From: Kiritimatiellia bacterium
GTDB lineage: Bacteria; Verrucomicrobiota; Kiritimatiellia; SLAD01
Direction of reading: 5' to 3'
DNA length: 10,647 nt
Assembly: GCA_007128275.1 (NCBI GenBank)
Contig: SKXR01000048.1
Coordinates: 1 to 10,647 of the forward strand
The position numbers and the translations under genes were made by a program. A model generated the notes under the pieces. The model had not been told where the DNA came from. It made no database searches and saw only the letters and a program-made list of their open reading frames with translations. Below are positions 1 through 6,077 of this stretch, piece after piece; within the stretch, counting starts at the first letter, position 1, and each line of letters begins with the position of its first letter.

Positions 1-1607
1 CTGAACAGGGCTTCCATCCCGAACGTGCGCGCTTCGTCGGGGACAATCGGGACAATCTGCTTGCCCACGTGCTTGTCCTTCAGAAGCTTGGTCAGGATCC
101 GTACGGCCACCATGGTGGTGGATACTTCGCGACCGTCCGTTCCCTTGTAGAATTCCTCGAACAGACTTTCTTCCGGCGCCTTGATCGAAACCATCGTGTT
201 CTTGCGTTTCGGCAGATAGCCGCCCAGCGCCTTGCGCCGCTCGTGCAAGTATTTCATTTCCGGGCTGTCGTCGGGCGGACGATAAAACGGCGCTTTGCCC
301 ACTTCCTCGTCCGAAATGGGAATGCCGAACCGGGTCCGGAAGGCGGCAAGCTCATCTTCATTCAGTTTCTTCTGCTGATGAGTGATGTTCTTGCCCTCGC
401 CGCTCTCGCCCATGCCGTAGCCCTTGATGGTCTGCGCCAGAATGACGGTGGGCTTGTCTTTCGTCTCCATCGCGGCCTTATACGCGGCATACACCTTTTC
501 CGGATCGTGTCCACCGCGGCGGAGGCGCTCGAGTTTCTCGTCCGATAAATGTTTAACGATGTCGAGCAATGCGGGATACTTGCCGAAGAAGTGCTCGCGA
601 ATGTATTTGCCTTTCGACACGGTATATTTCTGGTACTGGCCGTCCACCACTTCGTGGAAACGCTTCACCAAGAAGCCCTCCTTGTCCGCCATCAGGAGCG
701 GATCCCAATCGCCGCCCCAAATCACTTTAACGACGTTCCAGCCCGCCCCGCGAAAGGCGGCTTCCAGTTCCTGGATGATGCGTCCGTTGCCGCGCACGGG
801 GCCGTCCAATCGTTGCAAATTGCAGTTGATGACGAATACGAGATTGTCGAGCTTTTCGCGCGACGCAAGGGTGATGGCGCCGAGCGCTTCGGGCTCGTCG
901 GTTTCGCCGTCGCCCAGAAAGGCCCAGACTTTTTGATCCGTCGGCGGTCGCAAGCCCCGGTCTTCCATATACCGGATGAAACGGGCGTGATAGATGGACA
1001 TGATCGGGCCCAACCCCATGGACACCGTGGGGAAGCGCCAGAATTCGGGCATCAACCAAGGATGCGGATAGGAGGAAAGCCCCCCGCCGGGAGCCAGTTC
1101 CCGACGGAAATTGGTCAGCTTCTTCGTCGAGAGACGGCCTTCAAGAAAGGCGCGCGCGTAGATTCCGGGACTGGCATGCCCCTGGAAGTATACCAAGTCG
1201 CCCGGATGATCGTCCGTGGCGGCCCGGAAGAAATGGTTGAAGCCCACTTCGTAGAGGGTGGCCGCCGAGGCGTACGTGGAGATGTGTCCGCCGATACTTG
1301 CATCGGCCTTGTTCGCGCGAACCACCATGGCCATGGCATTCCAGCGCAGAATGGATTTGATTCGCCATTCGATCTCCCGGTTCCCGGGGTAGGGCGGCTG
1401 TTCATCGAAATGGATCGAGTTGATGTACGGGGTGTTCGCGGTAAACGGCAATGGAACGCCAGCACCGTGTGCCCGGATTTCCATCTCGCGGAGCAATTGC
1501 TGCACGCGTTCGGGACCGGATATACGGAGGACGTCCTCGAGGGATTCGATCCATTCCCGGGTCTCTATGTCATGGTTCTGCGACGTGTCATTCGATGAAT
1601 TGCTCAT
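1..1607 (-). CDS. aceE: Pyruvate dehydrogenase E1 component, homodimeric type (partial, 3' end outside window)
   Basis: This is the thiamine-diphosphate-dependent E1 of the pyruvate dehydrogenase complex; it decarboxylates pyruvate and acetylates the lipoyl groups of E2 (AceF) in the cytoplasm. The first 535 codons are present; the family is about 890 residues, so roughly 60% is seen. The ThDP/Mg motif starts with GDGETDEPE at residues 232-240 and ends at INCN (260-263), followed by LQRLDGPVRGNG, which is almost diagnostic for AceE rather than the E1-alpha/beta type. The window ends just after the conserved ARTFGMEALF segment, so the rest of the second half, including its active-site residues and the C-terminal domain, is not visible. 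The start ATG at 1605-1607 has a GGGAG ribosome binding site a few bases upstream. An aceF gene may follow beyond the left edge, but this cannot be seen. No frameshift is apparent in the portion read. Confidence 0.96.
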   Translation of the reverse strand, partial: MSNSSNDTSQNHDIETREWIESLEDVLRISGPERVQQLLREMEIRAHGAGVPLPFTANTPYINSIHFDEQPPYPGNREIEWRIKSILRWNAMAMVVRANKADASIGGHISTYASAATLYEVGFNHFFRAATDDHPGDLVYFQGHASPGIYARAFLEGRLSTKKLTNFRRELAPGGGLSSYPHPWLMPEFWRFPTVSMGLGPIMSIYHARFIRYMEDRGLRPPTDQKVWAFLGDGETDEPEALGAITLASREKLDNLVFVINCNLQRLDGPVRGNGRIIQELEAAFRGAGWNVVKVIWGGDWDPLLMADKEGFLVKRFHEVVDGQYQKYTVSKGKYIREHFFGKYPALLDIVKHLSDEKLERLRRGGHDPEKVYAAYKAAMETKDKPTVILAQTIKGYGMGESGEGKNITHQQKKLNEDELAAFRTRFGIPISDEEVGKAPFYRPPDDSPEMKYLHERRKALGGYLPKRKNTMVSIKAPEESLFEEFYKGTDGREVSTTMVAVRILTKLLKDKHVGKQIVPIVPDEARTFGMEALF

Positions 1608-1673
1608 GGTTCTCCCTGAAAAAAGCCCTTGGGAACAGTCCACACCACCCCGACCGCCCCATTTGAATGGCAT

Positions 1674-1701
1674 ACGATAAGGATTATTGCTGAAAGGGCA
1701 A
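1674..1701 (-). promoter_or_regulatory. Possible sigma70-type promoter of aceE
   Basis: On the minus strand, TTGCCC (1696-1701) and TATCGT (1674-1679) are separated by 16 bp, each matching four of six consensus positions. The predicted transcript would start about 60 nt upstream of the aceE ATG. The fit is moderate and rests on sequence alone. Confidence 0.35.
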
Positions 1702-1760
1702 TGAAAAACCCTACTCTCGTCCAACCAAACACCTTAGGGGATGCGGATCAAACTCTTTCA

Positions 1761-1819
1761 CGCTGCGCACTCTCCCGCTGGGCTCGTGCTTGTATTTGTT
1801 GCGGCGTAGCAGGGCTGCG
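1761..1819. repeat. REP-like interspersed sequence between aceE and the phosphodiesterase gene
   Basis: The 249-bp gap 1608-1856 holds no convincing gene. Its right part contains a stretch around CTGGGCTCGTGCTTGTA (1777-1793) followed by short partial palindromes (GCAC/GTGC and CGTAG/CTGCG-type arms). The block resembles short interspersed palindromic sequences ending in CGTGCTTGTA that I recall from planctomycete-like genomes. This is recognition from memory and there is only one copy in the window, so its repeat status is unproven. In one minus-strand frame the same stretch reads as a glutamine/arginine-rich tail, but no start or family is recognisable. Confidence 0.3.
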
Positions 1820-1856
1820 TTGGCCTTCTGGATGGATGTGTACCGTCCCTATGCGG

Positions 1857-3461
1857 CTACTCCAATAGCTGCTCGATCACGCGGCCCGTCGCGTCGCGCG
1901 GTGGACGCAGTCCGAGCAGGTGCGTGATCGTGGGCGCGATGTCGATCAGGTGATGAGCCACCCGGGTTTTGGGATAGCCGGGGGGGAATAATCGCCAGCA
2001 GGTGGCCCTGAATGCGGCCGACTGAATGGTAGCGCCTTCCGGCAAGTTGTCCTTCAGGTCGAACGTAAAGAGCGCCCGGGCTTCGCCACTTCCGAAATAG
2101 CCCACATGGAAATTGCCTTGTTTCCCGTAATTGGATCCGGGCTCTCCGGCCAAGACCATCGTGTTGGCGGTCGGCGTGATGCGGAATTCAGATTCTTCTC
2201 CGTCCGCGGTGTGGTAGATGACATGCAGCGTAGGATGCGCGACGCCGTTGTCCCAATGCGTTGTATTGAAGAATACGGCGCGGTTGATTTCGGAGTAGAG
2301 CGTGGGATTGAACGCGTCCTCGACTTCGGGGGAGGGAAGACCTTCGCCTTCGTGAGGCGACACCAGCGCAAAACTAAGAAGGTCGTCGTCTGTCGCTGCG
2401 GCGGTCGTGTGCGCTTGCTCTACAAGCGTCGTAATGTCCCAGCTGAATACGCCCGTAGCATCCACCAGCGTTTCCGTCACCAATCCGTCCAACGCGGGCT
2501 GATTATCCCAGGTAACCGTATCCTCGCTCCATGCGGTGTCCGCGATCCGGTGAACTTGCACGGTCATTTTACCCGCTTCCCGTTCGGGAACTTCAACCCG
2601 ATCCTGCATTTCGTATCCCGACCGGATCCCCGGTCCGCGCCAGATCGAAAAGATACGCATGTCCGTCTCAAAGCCGTATCCGTGTGCGCGTCCGGTCATC
2701 CCGTGATCCGTGGTGACCACGATCACCGTATCATCGAGCAAGGCCGCCTCTTCCAGATGTGTGAGCAGGCGCCCCAGATGTTGGTCCGCCACCTCAATGG
2801 CCTCGCGGTAGTCGTCGCTCCAGTGACCGTGGCTGTGTCCGGCGCTGTCCGGTTCGGGGTTGTACACATACATGAAGGTAGGTTCATGCTGTTCCATCGC
2901 GGTAATGGCGCGGTCGATGAAGTGGGCGGCGGATTCGGAATGCCAGTAATAGCCGGTGGCATGGGTGGCGCGACCGCCGCCCAGGATCTGATCCGATCCG
3001 ATCAACGCGCTGGTCAGGCCCGCTTCATCCAGCACTTCGGCGATCGTCTCGGCATGGATGACCCCCGACCATTGATCCATGCCATGGATCGAGGGCAGGG
3101 CCCCCGTATGCAGGGAGGGCAACGCCGTGCGCGTGATCGGACGCCAGACGGTCCAGACATTCCAGGAAACCGAACCTTCGCGAACCAGGCGATCAATATG
3201 AGGCGTATCAGCCGACTGCAGAAGGTCCGGCCGGACCCCGTCCCACGCCACCACAATGACGTGTTTAATGGCGGGCGGCACTTCGACCATCGGTTCCGAT
3301 TCGGGTTCCGGCTCATCCGTCGGCGGAGGGGCGGGCGGAGTACAACCGGCGATAACGAAAAGCACCGGCAGGAGACTCAAAAAGCGGATCCCATGCCTTG
3401 CACGTGCCGTCACCGTCCGGATGCAGAGCGCGGCATCGGTTGCGTCGTTGTCTGTATACAT
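1857..3461 (-). CDS. Lipoprotein of the alkaline phosphatase superfamily (type I phosphodiesterase/nucleotide pyrophosphatase-like) with an inserted DNRLRE-like domain
   Basis: Probably an exported, lipid-anchored metal-dependent phosphodiesterase or phosphatase; the substrate is unknown. The N-terminus has a basic segment, a hydrophobic core (about 26-38) and a lipobox ending VIAGC with Cys40, then a Pro/Glu-rich linker to about 63. The catalytic core follows: WDG with metal ligand Asp74, a candidate nucleophile Thr110 in PITRTALPS, a PDSAGH motif (Asp205, His209), TDHG (Asp252, His253) and His260. The core reaches RGPGIRSGY (275-283) and resumes at PKTRVAHHLIDIAPTITHLLG (497-517), the usual end of this fold. 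Residues 284-496 between them look like a DNRLRE/CBM96-type beta-sandwich with its C-terminal half (TVQVHRI, WSEDTVTWDNQPA, PTLHVIYH) before its N-terminal half (NYGKQGNFHVGYFGSG, ARALFTFDL, GATIQSAAFR). The ATG lies 3 nt after the catalase stop, suggesting translational coupling. The superfamily call is firm; the function is not. Confidence 0.85.
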   Translation of the reverse strand: MYTDNDATDAALCIRTVTARARHGIRFLSLLPVLFVIAGCTPPAPPPTDEPEPESEPMVEVPPAIKHVIVVAWDGVRPDLLQSADTPHIDRLVREGSVSWNVWTVWRPITRTALPSLHTGALPSIHGMDQWSGVIHAETIAEVLDEAGLTSALIGSDQILGGGRATHATGYYWHSESAAHFIDRAITAMEQHEPTFMYVYNPEPDSAGHSHGHWSDDYREAIEVADQHLGRLLTHLEEAALLDDTVIVVTTDHGMTGRAHGYGFETDMRIFSIWRGPGIRSGYEMQDRVEVPEREAGKMTVQVHRIADTAWSEDTVTWDNQPALDGLVTETLVDATGVFSWDITTLVEQAHTTAAATDDDLLSFALVSPHEGEGLPSPEVEDAFNPTLYSEINRAVFFNTTHWDNGVAHPTLHVIYHTADGEESEFRITPTANTMVLAGEPGSNYGKQGNFHVGYFGSGEARALFTFDLKDNLPEGATIQSAAFRATCWRLFPPGYPKTRVAHHLIDIAPTITHLLGLRPPRDATGRVIEQLLE

Positions 3462-3464
3462 CGG

Positions 3465-4907
3465 TTACTCTTTGAGGGCTTGCCGCACGCCGGCCCCGTA
3501 TTCGGGGTGGACCTGATCGAAGAGCTTGCATTGGCGCTCGACGATCTCCTCCGGCACGCCTTCCATGGCGCCGGCGATGTTGCTGAACAGCCGTTGACGT
3601 TGGTCTGCGTCGAACAATTCGAACAAGGCGCGCGGTTGACTGAAATCGTCGTTGCCCTCGCGATGATTGTACCGGTCCGCATCGCCGTCGAGCGGCAAGG
3701 GCGGTTCCGCGAGATCCGGTTGCTCTTTCGGCCCGTCGAAGGAGTTCGGTTCGTAATACGCGTCCGCGTTGGGCATGTTCTCGAAGAAACGCATGGGCCC
3801 ATCCTTATGATAATGGTGGACCGGGCATTTCGGCGCATTGACCGGCAACGCTTCGTAATGGGTGCCGAGCCGGTACCGATGCGCATCCGCATACGAGAAG
3901 ATGCGCGCCTGCAACATCTTGTCCGGACTGAATCCGATGCCGGGCACGACGTTCGACGGCGCGAAGGCGACCTGTTCGATTTCGGCAAAGTAATTGTCCG
4001 GATTGCGATTCAATTCCAGGATCCCGACTTCGATGAGCGGGAAATCCCCGTGCGGCCAGACCTTGGTCAGGTCAAACGGATTGAACGGCGTTTGCTGCGC
4101 CTGTTCGTCGGTCATGATCTGCACGGAAAACTTCCATTTCGGGTACTCGCCTTTTTCGATGCTGCTGAAGAGATCTTCCTGGGTGGATTCGCGGGTGCGG
4201 CCCACGACCTCGGCGGCTTCTTCGTTGGTCCAGAAATTGTGCCCTTGCATGGTCTTGAAATGGAACTTCACCCATACGCGTTCGTTCTTCGCGTTGATGA
4301 AGCTGTAGGTATGCGAACCGTATCCGTTGATGTGACGCACATCCCGGGGCAGTCCGCGGTCGGACATCAAAATCGTGACCTGATGCAGGCTTTCCGGCGA
4401 GAGCGACCAGAAATCCCACATCGCGGTGGGCGACCGGAGATTGGTACGCGGATGCCGTTTTTGCGTATGGATGAAGTCCGGGAACTTGTAGGCGTCACGC
4501 ACGAAGAACACGGGCGTGTTGTTGCCGACCATATCCCAGTTGCCCTCTTCCGTGTAGAATTTCAGGGCGAACCCGCGCACGTCGCGTTCGGCGTCCGCGG
4601 CGCCGAGTTCGCCGGCGACGGTGGAGAACCGGGCAATCATGGGCGTCTTCTTGCCGACTTCAGCGAAAAGGGCGGCTTTGGAATACTGCGTGATGTCGCC
4701 GGTAATGGTCAGGGTGCCGTGCGCGCCCCATCCTTTGGCGTGGACCGGTCGTTCAGGGATGCGTTCCCGATTCTGGTGCGCCAGTTTTTCCAACAACTGA
4801 TAGTCCTGCAACAATACCGGGCCGCGCGGACCCGCCGTGAGGCTGTTCTGATTGTCGGCAATGGGCGCGCCCGCCGACGTGGTGAGATTCTTCTTTGGTT
4901 GGGTCAT
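3465..4907 (-). CDS. Monofunctional haem catalase (small-subunit type, clade 3-like)
   Basis: It disproportionates hydrogen peroxide to water and oxygen, normally as a cytoplasmic haem-b tetramer. At 480 residues it has small-subunit length and lacks the C-terminal flavodoxin-like domain of large KatE enzymes. The active-site distal His is His56 in ERPVHAKGWGAHG, the distal Asn is Asn129 in VGNNTPVFFVRD, and the proximal haem ligand is Tyr339 in RIFSYADAHRYRLG. The stretches RFSTVAGE, GFALKFYTEEGNWD, FPDFIHTQKRHPRTNLRS and WDFWSLSPESLHQVT are all intact. The ATG at 4905-4907 has an AAGGAAC ribosome binding site upstream. The gene is 140 bp downstream of the methyltransferase and 3 nt upstream of the lipoprotein phosphodiesterase, so it probably leads a two-gene unit. 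It is called a katA-like catalase by family; no symbol is assigned because naming varies. Confidence 0.97.
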   Translation of the reverse strand: MTQPKKNLTTSAGAPIADNQNSLTAGPRGPVLLQDYQLLEKLAHQNRERIPERPVHAKGWGAHGTLTITGDITQYSKAALFAEVGKKTPMIARFSTVAGELGAADAERDVRGFALKFYTEEGNWDMVGNNTPVFFVRDAYKFPDFIHTQKRHPRTNLRSPTAMWDFWSLSPESLHQVTILMSDRGLPRDVRHINGYGSHTYSFINAKNERVWVKFHFKTMQGHNFWTNEEAAEVVGRTRESTQEDLFSSIEKGEYPKWKFSVQIMTDEQAQQTPFNPFDLTKVWPHGDFPLIEVGILELNRNPDNYFAEIEQVAFAPSNVVPGIGFSPDKMLQARIFSYADAHRYRLGTHYEALPVNAPKCPVHHYHKDGPMRFFENMPNADAYYEPNSFDGPKEQPDLAEPPLPLDGDADRYNHREGNDDFSQPRALFELFDADQRQRLFSNIAGAMEGVPEEIVERQCKLFDQVHPEYGAGVRQALKE

Positions 4908-4945
4908 GGTTATTGGTTCCTTTCGTTCAAGTGTTCGCTTGCACC

Positions 4946-4987
4946 CCTCAAATCAGTTGTGAAGGTACACTATGTCACATTTTGAGG
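4946..4987. promoter_or_regulatory. Inverted repeat upstream of the catalase gene
   Basis: CCTCAAA (4946-4952) and TTTGAGG (4981-4987) form perfect 7-bp arms around a 28-bp centre, 39-80 bp upstream of the catalase ATG. The position suits an operator or a 5' leader stem. It does not match a PerR, OxyR or Fur box that I can recognise, and no strong -35/-10 pair is visible nearby. Confidence 0.3.
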
Positions 4988-5047
4988 TGAATACGAAAAG
5001 GAAATCCGGTATCCCAACACGGATACGGTTACGCGTCACCGACCCGC

Positions 5048-5806
5048 TTAACCCGTCTTGACGCACGTGAACACCGTGTAGACTTCCTCTTCCTGGTTGT
5101 ACCGCCCCTCGTGCACCTCGAAACCCGTTTCGTGCAGGACATGTTTCCACGTATCCAGGGAGAATATCCCCAGTGTCCAGTGATCGGTCTCAATCCGAAG
5201 GCGTCCCTGATCGCGAATGAGATACAGGATGGTCGTTTCATACTGCTCATCTGCAGGATCGGGATCGTACACGTTCTCGACAAAGACCACATCCAATCCG
5301 TCTCGCGTGGCCGAGGTCAAGCTGGTTTTGTTCTGTTGGAACGTCTCGGTCGTGACATCCGGAGTGGCGACCAGTACGCCGCCCGGATTCAGGTGGGCAT
5401 ACGCGGTGCGGAACGCCGCCACGAAATCGGCACGGCGGTTCATGTGCGAGATCGCATCGTCCATGAGAAGGGCGTCGAATGTCCGGCCGAGTTTGAACGT
5501 CCGCATATCGCCTTGGAGGAATGTGCAGTCGGGGTTCAGATCCTTCGCCTGCGCGAGCATGACGGGACTCAAGTCCAAGCCGGTAACGTCAAACTCCCGC
5601 TTCAGGTTCAGGACGTTCTTCCCGCCCCCGCAGCCGATGTCCAGCAGTGTGGTTGCCGGGCGCTTCGCGTGTCGGCGAATCAGTCCGGTGACGTGTTGGC
5701 CGTAGCGCGCGTACTCCGTGGCGGCATCGCCCCACATGGGCCACAACCACGCCAGATCCGTGTAAAGATGGCAGGTGTCATCCATGCTACTTCTCTGTTC
5801 AGACAT
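5048..5806 (-). CDS. Class I SAM-dependent methyltransferase
   Basis: A Rossmann-fold methyltransferase that would transfer a methyl group from S-adenosylmethionine to an unknown acceptor. Motif I is LDIGCGGG (55-62); the second strand ends in VTGLDLS with acidic Asp78, which should bind the ribose hydroxyls; LQGDMRTF (97-104) gives the adenine-contacting Asp100; FDALLMDDAISH (110-121) and LNPGGVLVATPD supply the later core strands. At 252 residues it is the usual size for a stand-alone methyltransferase, and the layout resembles small-molecule enzymes of the DesVI/TylM1 sort more than rRNA or ubiquinone enzymes, though this is only resemblance. There is no clear ribosome binding site before the ATG at 5806; an in-frame ATG at 5785 (residue 8) preceded by a purine-rich AGAGAAG may be the true start. 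It lies 271 bp downstream of acnA, with palindromic sequence between, so it is probably a separate unit. Confidence 0.9.
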   Translation of the reverse strand: MSEQRSSMDDTCHLYTDLAWLWPMWGDAATEYARYGQHVTGLIRRHAKRPATTLLDIGCGGGKNVLNLKREFDVTGLDLSPVMLAQAKDLNPDCTFLQGDMRTFKLGRTFDALLMDDAISHMNRRADFVAAFRTAYAHLNPGGVLVATPDVTTETFQQNKTSLTSATRDGLDVVFVENVYDPDPADEQYETTILYLIRDQGRLRIETDHWTLGIFSLDTWKHVLHETGFEVHEGRYNQEEEVYTVFTCVKTG

Positions 5807-5876
5807 CCCAATAGGCGGAATATCGCAATCAAAGTGGACCGAGGAATTACATCACGTTCTGCATCGTCGAACCAGT

Positions 5877-5996
5877 CATTCCTGAAACGGTTTTCGTCGA
5901 GGAATGGTCCGGCGCGGGATGCCGGCCCTGTGGTCACGCCAATGACTAAATCATTCTGACCCATCCCGGCCTTCGGCCACCTCACACGGGGGAGGG
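5877..5996. repeat. Palindrome-rich intergenic block (REP/BIME-like)
   Basis: The 271-bp gap 5807-6077 has no convincing gene but holds a run of adjacent inverted repeats: CATTCCT/AGGAATG (5877-5883, 5900-5906), CCGGC/GCCGG (5909-5913, 5921-5925), AATGA/TCATT (5941-5945, 5951-5955), GGCC-TTC-GGCC (5968-5978) and CCTC/GAGG (5980-5983, 5992-5995). Tandem short hairpins around GGCCGAAGGCCGGGATGGG on the minus strand resemble repetitive extragenic palindromes. Only one copy is in the window, so repeat status is inferred from structure. Confidence 0.45.
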
Positions 5997-6049
5997 GATA
6001 ATCCGACTATTCCTTCCTCCGCCCTGCCCGCCGTGTCTCTGGCAGACGA

Positions 6050-6065
6050 CGCGCGGGGGCGCGCG
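6050..6065. terminator. GC-only hairpin just after acnA (weak terminator candidate)
   Basis: CGCGCG (6050-6055), a GGGG loop and CGCGCG (6060-6065) form a perfect 6-bp stem 12 nt beyond the acnA stop codon. No U-run follows it in the acnA direction, so it may only protect the mRNA 3' end or assist a factor-dependent stop. Confidence 0.3.
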
Positions 6066-6077
6066 GCGGTGTTTTGG

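Noticed and set aside
1629..1868. A 79-codon plus-strand frame in the aceE/phosphodiesterase gap
   Set aside because: It has no ribosome binding site or recognisable family, and covers a region better explained as the aceE upstream region and repeat-like sequence.
1980..1986. Possible frameshift at a run of seven G (seven C on the coding strand) near the end of the phosphodiesterase gene
   Set aside because: The alternative frame before the run reads plausibly (GRIQGHLLAIIPP), but the existing frame is continuous: it gives DNRLRE-like sequence before the run and phosphatase-like sequence after it. No frameshift is needed.
2106..4985. A 959-codon plus-strand open frame
   Set aside because: It is antisense to the phosphodiesterase and catalase genes, whose motifs are unmistakable. 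The translation is rich in Arg, Val, His and Phe with no family motif, as expected for a mirror frame in GC-rich DNA.
5680..5985. A 101-codon minus-strand open frame over the methyltransferase upstream region
   Set aside because: It runs through the palindrome block and overlaps the methyltransferase start in another frame; no motif supports it.
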